From JBOGTC01 sp050692055 (lineage in GTDB: Bacteria; Chloroflexota; Limnocylindria; QHBO01), in assembly GCA_050692055.1 (NCBI GenBank), contig JBOGTC010000155.1, forward strand, positions 1-64,000: 64,000 bases of DNA. The letters run 5' to 3'. The notes below the pieces were generated by a model. It worked only from the letters and a program-made list of their open reading frames with translations, ran no database searches and was not told where the DNA came from. Within the stretch, counting starts at the first letter, position 1; each line of letters starts with the position of its first letter. Both the position numbers and the translations under genes were made by a program. This document shows, piece after piece, positions 23,543 to 31,073 of this stretch.

Positions 23543-25216
23543 ATGGGGGACCGCCCACGATCTCCAGACGCCAACGGCGGTGCGCCGAGCAGGCCGGCGC
23601 GCCCGGAGCAGAGCCTCGACGATCGACTCATCGAATCAGAGCGCCGATTCAGCGAACAGGCCGTGCTCGAGGAGGCGCTGCGCCGCCAGTCGCTCGAGCT
23701 GGCGCGGCAGATGGAGTCCCAGCGGCGCCTGCTCGCCATCAACGAGAAGCTGCTCTCGATGCGCGACTCGCGCGAGGTGCTCGAAACCATCGCGGCCAGC
23801 CTCAAGCAGGTGGTCAGCTACGACAACCTCGGCATCTACCGCGTCGACCGCGAGGCGCAGGTGCTGCGCCCCGTCCTGGCCCGCGATCGGAATGCGACCG
23901 AGGTGCTCGCCTACCCGGTGCCCTTCGGCAAGGGCCTGATGAATTGGGCGGTATCGCACCAGGAGCCGCTTCTCATCAACGACGCATTGAGTGACCCGCG
24001 CGCGATCCAGATCCCGGACACGCCCTTGGAGCCGGAGGCGATCGTGATCGTGCCGCTGGTCGTGGAGGGCGAGGTGTTGGGCGCACTCAACATCGGGCGC
24101 GTGGGGCGGGAGGAGGTCGCGTTCAGCGACACCGATTTCGAGCTGGTCCAGCTGTTCGCCAGCCAGGCCGCGATCGCCGTCGCCAACGCCCGCCTGTACG
24201 ACGAGCTGCAGGAGTCGGAGCGCCGCTACCGGTATCTCGTCGACCACTCGCCGGATATCGTCTGGTCGGTCGACGCCGAGGGACGCCTCACATTCCTCTC
24301 GGATTCCCTCCATGAACGAACCGGCTGGCAGCCGGCCGATCTCCTGGGCCGCCACTTCGGGATCCTGACCGATGCCGAGGCCCGCCCCGAGGCCGACGCC
24401 GCGTTCCGCCGCATGCGCGAGCAGCCGGGCAAGGAGCAACGCCTGCGCATCGAGCTTCGGCTGAAGGGCAACCGTCGCGCGCCGGTGGAGATCACGATGA
24501 TCGGGAGCGAGGTGGACGGACGATTCACCGGCGCGCACGGAGCGGTCCGTGACGTGACCGAGCGTGAGCGTCTCGAGCTCTCGCTGCGCGAGCAGGCAGG
24601 GGAGCTGGCCGCTTCGGCCGAGCGCGCCAACCTCGCCCGCGAGCTTCACGACTCGGTGACGCAGGCGCTGTTCTCCATCGGCCTCACCCTGCGCAGCCTC
24701 GACCTCCTTCTGGAGACCGATGTCGACGCCGCGCGCACGAAGCTCATCGAGCTGCGCGAGCTTCAACGCGACGCGTTGTCCGAAATGCGCTCGCTCATCT
24801 TCGAGCTGCGGCCGACGGACCTGGAGCAGGAAGGGCTGACCGCCGCCCTCCGCAGCCATGCATCCGCCGTCCAGGGACGCACCGGGTTGTCGGTCAGCGT
24901 CGACGCGGAGCTCCCGTCCCGGCCCGGGCTCGAGATCGAGGAGGCCCTCTATCGCATCGCCCAGGAGGCGCTGCACAACGTGGTGAAGCATGCCAACGCC
25001 GGCGAGGTGCAGATCGGCCTCAGCGCGAACGGCGGCACCGTGTGCCTGACGGTTGCCGACGACGGCATCGGGTTCGATCCGGACTCGGTCGCTCGGGGAC
25101 ACATCGGCCTCATCGGCATGCGCCAACGGGCGGATCAGATCGGGGCCGAGCTGAGGATCAGCAGCACGGTGGGCGCCGGGACGCGCGTGGAGGTGTCCGC
25201 GCCGGCGGGGGATTGA
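23543..25216 (+). CDS. Soluble GAF-PAS sensor histidine kinase, NarL-partner type
   Basis: 557 residues with no membrane segment. Order: short coiled coil (~30-62), GAF domain (~65-222), PAS domain (~224-345), dimerisation domain of the HisKA_3 type with the phospho-acceptor H369 in ARELHDSVTQALFSIG, and an HATPase domain (EALHNVVKHANA N-box, VADDGIGFDPD G-box). Such kinases phosphorylate LuxR/NarL-type response regulators, but none is encoded nearby. The start at 23543 follows TATAGT and excludes a basic stretch that would otherwise be read from inside the repeat element. The signal is unknown; a cytosolic ligand of GAF/PAS is likely. Confidence 0.9.
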   Translation: MGDRPRSPDANGGAPSRPARPEQSLDDRLIESERRFSEQAVLEEALRRQSLELARQMESQRRLLAINEKLLSMRDSREVLETIAASLKQVVSYDNLGIYRVDREAQVLRPVLARDRNATEVLAYPVPFGKGLMNWAVSHQEPLLINDALSDPRAIQIPDTPLEPEAIVIVPLVVEGEVLGALNIGRVGREEVAFSDTDFELVQLFASQAAIAVANARLYDELQESERRYRYLVDHSPDIVWSVDAEGRLTFLSDSLHERTGWQPADLLGRHFGILTDAEARPEADAAFRRMREQPGKEQRLRIELRLKGNRRAPVEITMIGSEVDGRFTGAHGAVRDVTERERLELSLREQAGELAASAERANLARELHDSVTQALFSIGLTLRSLDLLLETDVDAARTKLIELRELQRDALSEMRSLIFELRPTDLEQEGLTAALRSHASAVQGRTGLSVSVDAELPSRPGLEIEEALYRIAQEALHNVVKHANAGEVQIGLSANGGTVCLTVADDGIGFDPDSVARGHIGLIGMRQRADQIGAELRISSTVGAGTRVEVSAPAGD

Positions 25217-25225
25217 GGGCGAGGA

Positions 25226-25301
25226 TGGAGCGGGAGACGAGGCTCGAACTCGCGACATCCACCTTGGGAAGGTGGCGCTCTACCAACTGAGCTACTCCCG
25301 C
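25226..25301 (-). tRNA. tRNA-Gly (anticodon CCC)
   Basis: The cloverleaf is complete on the minus strand: acceptor GCGGGAG/CTCCCGC, D arm with AGCTCAGTTGGTAGAGC, anticodon stem CCACC/GGTGG with loop TTCCCAA (anticodon CCC), and T arm with GTTCGAGC. The 3' CCA is encoded (25226-25228) after discriminator U. It reads GGG glycine codons. Confidence 0.97.
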
Positions 25302-25316
25302 CCGCGAGCCGGTCCG

Positions 25317-25345
25317 ATCATAGCGCGGCACCGTCGCCGCGTCAC
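25317..25345 (-). promoter_or_regulatory. Promoter of tRNA-Gly
   Basis: On the minus strand GTGACG (25340-25345), a 17-base spacer and TATGAT (25317-25322) lie upstream of the tRNA 5' end, leaving a short 5' leader of about eight bases. Confidence 0.5.
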
Positions 25346-25360
25346 TCGGACACGATGCGC

Positions 25361-26056
25361 TCAGCTCGCTGCGGCGCGGGCGGCCAGCTGGCGCAGGGCC
25401 CGATTCGGGTCGCGGCGCCACGGCGGGTAGTGGGACAGCGCGATCGTCTCCACATCGAGGGCGGCAAGGCGGTCGATGGTCGCGCAGGCCTGGGCGTAGT
25501 CATGGCTGAAGAGCGAGCTGGCGTATGTCAGGCGCCCGCGGATCACCTGCAGCACGTCGCCGGTGAACAGCAACCGATGGCGCTCGGCGTACAGGCAGAT
25601 GCTGCCCGGCGTGTGGCCCGGGGTGTGGACCACGCGCAGGCCGCCCAGGACCGGGATGACGTCTCCATCCTCGACCGGCTCGGCGTCCGCCGGTGTCCGG
25701 GTCATGTAGGCGATCATGCGGTTGTGGCGGGCGACGCCGTCATCGGTCCGTGTCATGACCTGTCGCAGGCTCAGGCGCAGGCCGGCGAGGTCGGCGGGGT
25801 GCATGAGGACCGATACGTGCTCGCGGTCACGGACCAGCTCGTGGAGGCCGCCGATGTGATCAGGGTGGCCGTGCGTGCACACGATGCGCTCGACATCGTC
25901 CAGCGAACGCCCGATCGCGCGCAGACGGCGCTCGATCGCGCGCCGCGCGCCGATCATGCCGGCATCGATCAGCGTGACGCCCTGGCCCGGCTCGGCGATC
26001 AGGAAGGTGTCGGCGCCCAGCAGCCGCACCTGGTGGACGCCGGGGGCGATCTCCAT
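25361..26056 (-). CDS. Metallo-beta-lactamase-fold hydrolase
   Basis: 231 residues with the binuclear metal motifs of the fold: THGHPDHIGG, the histidine of HTPGHTPGS, and the aspartate of FTGDVL. It is a glyoxalase II/quorum-quenching-like general hydrolase; thioester, lactone or phosphoester substrates are all possible. TATGAT nine bases before the ATG, with no ribosome site, suggests its own leaderless promoter, so it need not belong to the lipid-like operon upstream. Confidence 0.87.
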   Translation of the reverse strand: MEIAPGVHQVRLLGADTFLIAEPGQGVTLIDAGMIGARRAIERRLRAIGRSLDDVERIVCTHGHPDHIGGLHELVRDREHVSVLMHPADLAGLRLSLRQVMTRTDDGVARHNRMIAYMTRTPADAEPVEDGDVIPVLGGLRVVHTPGHTPGSICLYAERHRLLFTGDVLQVIRGRLTYASSLFSHDYAQACATIDRLAALDVETIALSHYPPWRRDPNRALRQLAARAAAS

Positions 26057-26065
26057 CGTCGGAAG

Positions 26066-26071
26066 ATCATA
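26066..26071 (-). promoter_or_regulatory. Leaderless-type -10 box for the metallo-beta-lactamase-fold gene
   Basis: TATGAT on the minus strand ends nine bases before the ATG at 26056; no ribosome site is visible. Confidence 0.4.
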
Positions 26072-26092
26072 CGGCCGCTCGGCGCGGCGGCT

Positions 26093-26398
26093 CTACCGCA
26101 GCCAGAAGAGCCAGATGGCGTCGGCGACGCCCACGACCGCCCAGAAGCCAATGATCAGCGTGGGCCTGCGCAGGATGCATTTCGACCAGCTCACGCCCAG
26201 CGTGATGGAGCGCGCATAGAGGCCGATGGCGACCACGGACACCAGCAGCACGAAGACCGGCGGCGTCAGGACCCAGGCGATCAGCCCGGTCGTCCCCATC
26301 TTGCAGAACGTGAAGGCCGCCTTCTCCCACTTCTCGGCCGGCGTCAAGGGCGGGCGGGCGAGCGCGGATGCGGAGACGTGGCCGGCGACGGTGCTCAT
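26093..26398 (-). CDS. Small two-helix membrane protein in the radical SAM operon
   Basis: 101 residues with two hydrophobic segments (MGTTGLIAWVLTPPVFVLLV and LIIGFWAVVGVADAIWLFWL) separated by a basic loop. I do not recognise the family. Its ATG at 26398 overlaps the radical SAM gene's stop by ATGA, so the two are coupled. It is the last gene of the four-gene operon. The location suggests an accessory membrane subunit, but that is inference. Confidence 0.72.
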   Translation of the reverse strand: MSTVAGHVSASALARPPLTPAEKWEKAAFTFCKMGTTGLIAWVLTPPVFVLLVSVVAIGLYARSITLGVSWSKCILRRPTLIIGFWAVVGVADAIWLFWLR

Positions 26399-27963
26399 GG
26401 CCGCGCGCTCGAGACGAGCCCGTCGAGCTGGACCAGCTGGCGAGCCCCCACCTGGCCGGCAGACGTCCGCTGCCGCAGCGAGCCGAAGAGCTGGCGCGCG
26501 CAGAACGGGATGCGCACCGGGTCCGAATCGCCGTCCACCGAGCCGACGTGCACGCAGCACTGCTGCAGGCGCTCGATGTTGAGCGTCCAGGCGTCCATGA
26601 AGCTCTTCACGCTCAGGCGCTTCGTGCGCCGTCCGACTTCCGCCGCGGCTCCGGCCCGTCCGCCACGCACATAGCCGCCGACGCTGCGGAAGAATCCCGA
26701 CAGGCCGATGTCGCAGGCCTCGCAGATATTGACGAGGTAGTCGACCAGCTCGGGGCGGCTGACCGTGGTCGTCTCGCTCATCATGCCGATGAGCGCCTCC
26801 CACAGCCCGTCGTCGGCCGCGATGCGGTTGCCCACCAGGCCCAGGTTGGCCCTCAGCCGCTCGAGCCCCACCAGGCTCGGGATGGACCGATGCCGCCCGT
26901 CGTCGCCGCGCACGAAGTAGGTGATGGCGCAGCAGTCGGGGTGGCTGCAGGGCAGGGCGATGAAGTCCTCGGCGCCGGCGCGGCCGTTCGACTGCGGCCC
27001 GATGCGCTTGAGCACCCCGGTGGTCGTCATCCGACGCATCGGGTCAATGGCGTTCGAGCGGCCGGAGCCGAAGACGGGCTGGTAGGCGACGCCGGCGATG
27101 AAGTCGGTGTCGAAGGCGTACTCGGCCACGCGCCCGATCTCGTGGTCGTTGACGCCGTCGGCGACGACCATGACCAGGGTGGTGAAGATGCCGGCATCGG
27201 TCAGGCGCCGAATGGCGGCCTCCTTCATGTGGCGCAGGTCCTCGCCGCGGTGGTGCAGGTGGGTGGCGAGCTCGAAGCCGTCGAACTGGAGGTAGACCTC
27301 GACCCGGTCGCGCAGGTCGGCCAGGGCGGCCAGGAAGGCGTCGTCGCGCGCCACGCGGATGCCGTTGGTGTTGAGCAGGACGCGGGTCACCTTGCGAGCT
27401 GTGGCCTCGCGGATGATCTCGACGATCTCGGGGTGCACCGTGGGATCGCCGCCGGAGAGCATGAGCACGTCGATCTTCCCGCCTTCGCGCTCGATAGACG
27501 CGTCGAGGGTGCGCAGGATGTGCGGCAGTCGCGCATAGCGGCCGATCCCCGGGCCCGACTCGGCGAAACAGGTCGGGCAGCGCAGGTTGCAGTTCTCGGT
27601 GACGTCGACGAGGAGGATGCAGGAGTGCTGCGTCTGGAGCTCGCCCAGACCCTGGCCGTAGCCCATCGGGATGGGCAGCACGTTATCCGGCGTATCGGGG
27701 ATGATCTCGCGGGTCGGCACGCGCCACTGCTGCAGGTACTCCCACAGCTCGTAGTCCTCGTCGTAGAGGCTGACCACCTCGCCGTGCCCGCGACGGCAGT
27801 GGCGGCGGAGGTAGACCGATCCGTCCTGCAGCACGAGGTTGCCCTGCAGGATGTCGGTGGCATAGTCGACCTCGCGGTCGGGTTCCTCGGTGAAGCATCG
27901 GCCGCAGACGGTCAGCACCATCCGCAGCGGGGTGTAGGGTCGGAGCGGAAGTGCGGTGGTCAT
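26395..27963 (-). CDS. Radical SAM enzyme related to tetraether lipid synthase (COG1964-like)
   Basis: 522 residues. An N-terminal metal-binding segment (C20, C23, then C56 and H60 in RRHCRRGHGE) precedes the radical SAM core with C125, C129 and C132 (TENCNLRCPTCFAE). SGGDPTVHPEIVEIIREA and TNGIRVARDDAFLAAL follow, then VYLQFDGFE and a LPCSHPDCCAITYF motif. This order is that of the Tes family, whose archaeal member joins lipid tails into membrane-spanning tetraethers. Coupled by ATGA on both sides to small membrane proteins and downstream of an Lgt paralogue, it may modify membrane lipids here. The substrate is not shown by sequence. Confidence 0.82.
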   Translation of the reverse strand: MTTALPLRPYTPLRMVLTVCGRCFTEEPDREVDYATDILQGNLVLQDGSVYLRRHCRRGHGEVVSLYDEDYELWEYLQQWRVPTREIIPDTPDNVLPIPMGYGQGLGELQTQHSCILLVDVTENCNLRCPTCFAESGPGIGRYARLPHILRTLDASIEREGGKIDVLMLSGGDPTVHPEIVEIIREATARKVTRVLLNTNGIRVARDDAFLAALADLRDRVEVYLQFDGFELATHLHHRGEDLRHMKEAAIRRLTDAGIFTTLVMVVADGVNDHEIGRVAEYAFDTDFIAGVAYQPVFGSGRSNAIDPMRRMTTTGVLKRIGPQSNGRAGAEDFIALPCSHPDCCAITYFVRGDDGRHRSIPSLVGLERLRANLGLVGNRIAADDGLWEALIGMMSETTTVSRPELVDYLVNICEACDIGLSGFFRSVGGYVRGGRAGAAAEVGRRTKRLSVKSFMDAWTLNIERLQQCCVHVGSVDGDSDPVRIPFCARQLFGSLRQRTSAGQVGARQLVQLDGLVSSARP

Positions 27964-28397
27964 ATCAGCACCGGTCCACTCATTGCCATACACGTCCCGC
28001 CGAGCAGGAGGGCGGAGATGAGCGGCGCCACCAGGGCCACGGCCATGCCCCGACCAAGAAGCGCGCGACCGATCAAGCCTGATAGCCCCAAGCCGATCAG
28101 CAGCACCACGCCCAGCACCACCACCACGATCCAAACGTAGTCCGCGCTCGTCGCTCCCAGCAGGAGCCAGACGGTGGCCACCGCCAGGGCGGCCACGTGC
28201 AGGCCGATCGCCCACCGCCAGAATCGCGATCGAATGGCGCGGGCCTCAGCCAGCTGAGGCCCACGCGCCTCCATCTCACGTAGCGCCGCGTCGATCTCGG
28301 CCGGGTCGTGCCCGGCCGCGATCAGCTGCTTCCGCAGCGCCTCGGTGGTGTACTTGGATCCATGCTCGCGCAGGTACGCCTCGATCTCGGGTCGCAT
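27960..28397 (-). CDS. Membrane protein with an N-terminal helical domain
   Basis: 145 residues. The first ~45 form a charged helical domain (MRPEIEAYLREHGSKYTTEA, then LRKQLIAAGHDPAEIDAALR), followed by three hydrophobic segments. I do not know the family by name, though similar short N-terminal helical domains precede membrane segments in other bacterial proteins. GGGAGAT stands before the ATG at 28397, and the stop overlaps the radical SAM start by ATGA. Likely an accessory protein of the same operon. Confidence 0.72.
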   Translation of the reverse strand: MRPEIEAYLREHGSKYTTEALRKQLIAAGHDPAEIDAALREMEARGPQLAEARAIRSRFWRWAIGLHVAALAVATVWLLLGATSADYVWIVVVVLGVVLLIGLGLSGLIGRALLGRGMAVALVAPLISALLLGGTCMAMSGPVLI

Positions 28398-28401
28398 GTG
28401 T

Positions 28402-29214
28402 CTATCTCCCTTCCATGGCGATCAATGGTTGCGGCTTCGGGACGTGGTACACGCCGCCTCGCAGCTGTCGCGCGAAATGCAGAAGCAGGAGCGCGACGAG
28501 CGGGATGAGGACGAGCTGCGGCCCGGTGAGGCCCAGCGCCTGCACCTCGTTGCCGCGCACGAACTCGACGCCGAAGCGGAAGAGGCCGTAGGCGAGCAGG
28601 TAGGCCTTGAGGGTGTCGCCGCGGACCGGGAGCAGCGGTCCACGCGCGGCGATCACTCCGAAGGCGGCGGCGTGGAAGCCGATCTCGTACAGCATGCTGG
28701 GGTGCATCGGTCCGTCGCAGCCAGGGCAGCGCGGGAAGGCCGCGGCGGTGGAGGCGTCGACGGTCATCGCCCACGGCAGGTCGGCCGGCGTGCCCAGCGG
28801 CAGCTCCGACAGGAAGCAGCCCACGCGGCCGATGGCGAGGGCCAGCGGGATGGCGGCGGCGTAGTAGTCGCCGGTCGAGACGGTGTAGCCAAGGGCGCGC
28901 TTGGACAGCACGATCGCCAGGTACCCGCCGGCCAGGCCGCCGATGATGCTCTTCGGCCCGTGGGTCAGCACGTAGCTCAGCGGCAGGCCAGCGGCGGCCA
29001 CGTCGCCGATCGCCTCCCAGCTGGTCAGCAGGCGCGCGCCGACGGCGCCGCCCAGCAGCGCGCTCAGGCTGATCACAACGATGCGCGAGCCGAGCATGCC
29101 GTCGCGGCGGAGCGCGCGGTAGTAGAGGGTGAAGCCGGCGACCAGGCCGAGCACGGTGAAGGCGTCGTGGGTCGCGATCGTCAGCGGGCCGATCTCGGCG
29201 AGGATCGGATGCAC
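28402..29214 (-). CDS. Lgt-family paralogue (prolipoprotein diacylglyceryl transferase-like)
   Basis: 270 residues, seven predicted membrane segments, with the Lgt signature region GRVGCFLSELPLGTPADLPW (R130) and HPSMLYEIGFH (H171). Canonical Lgt has Asn where this has C133, and the essential Glu is one residue closer to the Arg. A CPGC pair (C163, C166) is extra. A conventional Lgt is encoded at 56.3 kb, so this copy probably has another acceptor or another lipid role. The start is GTG at 29214 with TAGGGT six bases upstream, marking the start of the four-gene operon. Confidence 0.82.
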   Translation of the reverse strand: MHPILAEIGPLTIATHDAFTVLGLVAGFTLYYRALRRDGMLGSRIVVISLSALLGGAVGARLLTSWEAIGDVAAAGLPLSYVLTHGPKSIIGGLAGGYLAIVLSKRALGYTVSTGDYYAAAIPLALAIGRVGCFLSELPLGTPADLPWAMTVDASTAAAFPRCPGCDGPMHPSMLYEIGFHAAAFGVIAARGPLLPVRGDTLKAYLLAYGLFRFGVEFVRGNEVQALGLTGPQLVLIPLVALLLLHFARQLRGGVYHVPKPQPLIAMEGR

Positions 29215-29220
29215 GGCCCG

Positions 29221-29226
29221 ACCCTA
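29221..29226 (-). promoter_or_regulatory. Leaderless-type -10 box of the Lgt-like/radical SAM operon
   Basis: TAGGGT on the minus strand ends six bases before the GTG at 29214. The site lies between rsgA and the operon, so the four genes can be transcribed separately from rsgA. Confidence 0.42.
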
Positions 29227-29243
29227 CGGCAGGCGCCCTGCGG

Positions 29244-30161
29244 TCAGACTGCGGCGCTGTTCAGCAGCCGTCGATACGAGTCGTAGCGCCCCTCTGAGAT
29301 CGCGCCGGACTCGACGGCGGCGCGTACGGCGCAACGCGGCTCGTGCAGGTGGCTGCAATCATTGAACGCGCAGCCGCCGAGGAATGGCCGGAACTCGACG
29401 AAGCACCAGGCGAGCTCGGTGGACGGGATCTGCCACAAGCCCAGCTCGCGGATGCCGGGCGTATCGGCCACGAAGCCGCCCTCGACGGGATGCAGCTCGG
29501 CCACCGAGGTCGTGTGCCGGCCCTTGCGCAGCGCCTCGCTGACGTCGGCCGTCGCCAGGCGCAGTCCGGGCTGGATGAGGTTGAGCAGCGTTGACTTGCC
29601 CACGCCTGACGGGCCGGCAACGATCGACAGGCGGCCCGCCAGACGCTGCCGGAGATCGTCGACCCCGTCACCGGTCCGGGCGCTGGCATACACGACCTCG
29701 TAGCCGATGGACCGATACGGCTCGAACATGCGCTCGGGCTCGTCGGCGCCGACGAGGTCCACCTTGTTGGCCACGACGATCGCCTCGATCTCGTTCTGCT
29801 CGGCCACGACCAGGAAGCGGTCGACCAGCCGGGGGTTCGGCGGCGGATCGGCGCAGGCGAAGACCGCCACGACGAGGTCGAGGTTGGCGACCATCACGTC
29901 CTCGCGCCATGAGCCGCGCGGGCCGGGCTGGCGGCGGCTGAAGCGGCTGCGTCGCGGAGCGACCTCCTCGATGATGCCGGTCCCTTCGGGAAGCAGGCTG
30001 ACCCTGACGCGGTCGCCGATGACGGCCAGGTCGCTCGACTGGCGCGTTCTCTTGAGCAGGCCGCGGATGCGGCACTCGACGAGCTCCGACTTCCCGTCCA
30101 AAGCGACGGTGTAGAAGCCGGATCGAGCGCGCAGCACGGTTCCGGTGAGCGTGTCGTTCAT
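29244..30161 (-). CDS. rsgA: Ribosome small subunit-dependent GTPase RsgA
   Basis: 305 residues. Assists late 30S maturation. Order: OB fold (~1-70), circularly permuted GTPase with NKVD (G4, ~132-135) ahead of the P-loop GPSGVGKST (183-191) and DTPGIREL, then a C-terminal zinc site GGCAFNDCSHLHEPRCAV. The ATG at 30161 overlaps the acetyltransferase stop by ATGA; the frame before it is inside that gene. Confidence 0.95.
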   Translation of the reverse strand: MNDTLTGTVLRARSGFYTVALDGKSELVECRIRGLLKRTRQSSDLAVIGDRVRVSLLPEGTGIIEEVAPRRSRFSRRQPGPRGSWREDVMVANLDLVVAVFACADPPPNPRLVDRFLVVAEQNEIEAIVVANKVDLVGADEPERMFEPYRSIGYEVVYASARTGDGVDDLRQRLAGRLSIVAGPSGVGKSTLLNLIQPGLRLATADVSEALRKGRHTTSVAELHPVEGGFVADTPGIRELGLWQIPSTELAWCFVEFRPFLGGCAFNDCSHLHEPRCAVRAAVESGAISEGRYDSYRRLLNSAAV

Positions 30162-31027
30162 CCAAGCGCGCCGATGACGTTGCCGTAGATCGTCTCGAAG
30201 CGCCTGGTGACGCCGGAACCGCGCCGCATGCGCCCATCCCACGGATCGAGCTGCACGCCCAGATCGCGTAACCAGGCTGCGCCCGGCTCGTTGTCGAGCG
30301 GGAGGTTCGTGCTCAGCCAGCCGAGCTGTGGGGCCAGGCGGAACGCGGCGGAGAGCAGCGCCGACGCCGCGGCTGGATCATCCGCCAGCCACGGTCCGAG
30401 GCGTCCTCCCGCGTCTCGCAGCACGGCGTAACCCGCCAGCGAGCCATGACGTCGGACGAGGAGCGCGGGGCGGTCCGGATCCGCGAGCGTGGTGGCCAGC
30501 ACCGGCGTGCGGTCACCCCCGAAGCGCGCCTCGTCGTATGCGGCGACTTCGGCGAGGCCCGAGGGCGGCGCGTCCGTGACCGCATCCTCCGGCGCGACCG
30601 CCAGGTCGACGCTCCGCTCGATTCGGGCGCCGGCGTTGGAGCCTGCCAGCACGAATCCGTGGCGGGCATAGAGCTGGCGGCCGTCAGCGGTGGCGTTCAG
30701 CTCGACCTGCGTGCACCCGCGCTCGCCCTCCAGGAACGCCAGCACCGCCTCGAGAATGGCGCTGCCCAGGCCACGCCGGCGATGAGGGGCATCCACGACC
30801 ATGTTCCCCACGACGCCGAGCGCCCCGTAGCAGATGCCGGAGCCGACCGCCAGCACATCGCCCGTGCCATCGACCGCAAGGTAGCAGCGAGCGTGCGGCG
30901 CCGACATCGCGTCGCGCAGCGCCCATTCGAACGTATGCCAGCCGACCTGCGTGCGGAGGGCGGTGATGATGGGCAGGTCGTCCGGCGTGGCACGTCGCAG
31001 CGCGACGCCGTCGAGGAGCGAGGACAT
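30158..31027 (-). CDS. Two-domain GNAT acetyltransferase
   Basis: 289 residues. The first half is a normal GNAT domain (VVGNMVVDAPHRRRGLGSAI for acetyl-CoA, then LYARHGFVLAG); the second half (from ~155) resembles the degenerate C-terminal domain found in COG0454-type two-domain acetyltransferases. Target unknown. The ATG at 31027 has TACACT eight bases upstream and no ribosome site. It shares a short divergent region with the gene at 31074. Confidence 0.82.
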   Translation of the reverse strand: MSSLLDGVALRRATPDDLPIITALRTQVGWHTFEWALRDAMSAPHARCYLAVDGTGDVLAVGSGICYGALGVVGNMVVDAPHRRRGLGSAILEAVLAFLEGERGCTQVELNATADGRQLYARHGFVLAGSNAGARIERSVDLAVAPEDAVTDAPPSGLAEVAAYDEARFGGDRTPVLATTLADPDRPALLVRRHGSLAGYAVLRDAGGRLGPWLADDPAAASALLSAAFRLAPQLGWLSTNLPLDNEPGAAWLRDLGVQLDPWDGRMRRGSGVTRRFETIYGNVIGALG

Positions 31028-31035
31028 GCGCCGCG

Positions 31036-31065
31036 AGTGTACCGGCGCGCGGCGGTCGCTAGCAT
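31036..31065. promoter_or_regulatory. Back-to-back leaderless-type -10 boxes
   Basis: TACACT on the minus strand (31036-31041) is eight bases from the ATG at 31027, and TAGCAT on the plus strand (31060-31065) is eight bases from the ATG at 31074. The two start codons are only 46 bases apart, so the two promoters overlap. Confidence 0.45.
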
Positions 31066-31073
31066 GGCGCGAC

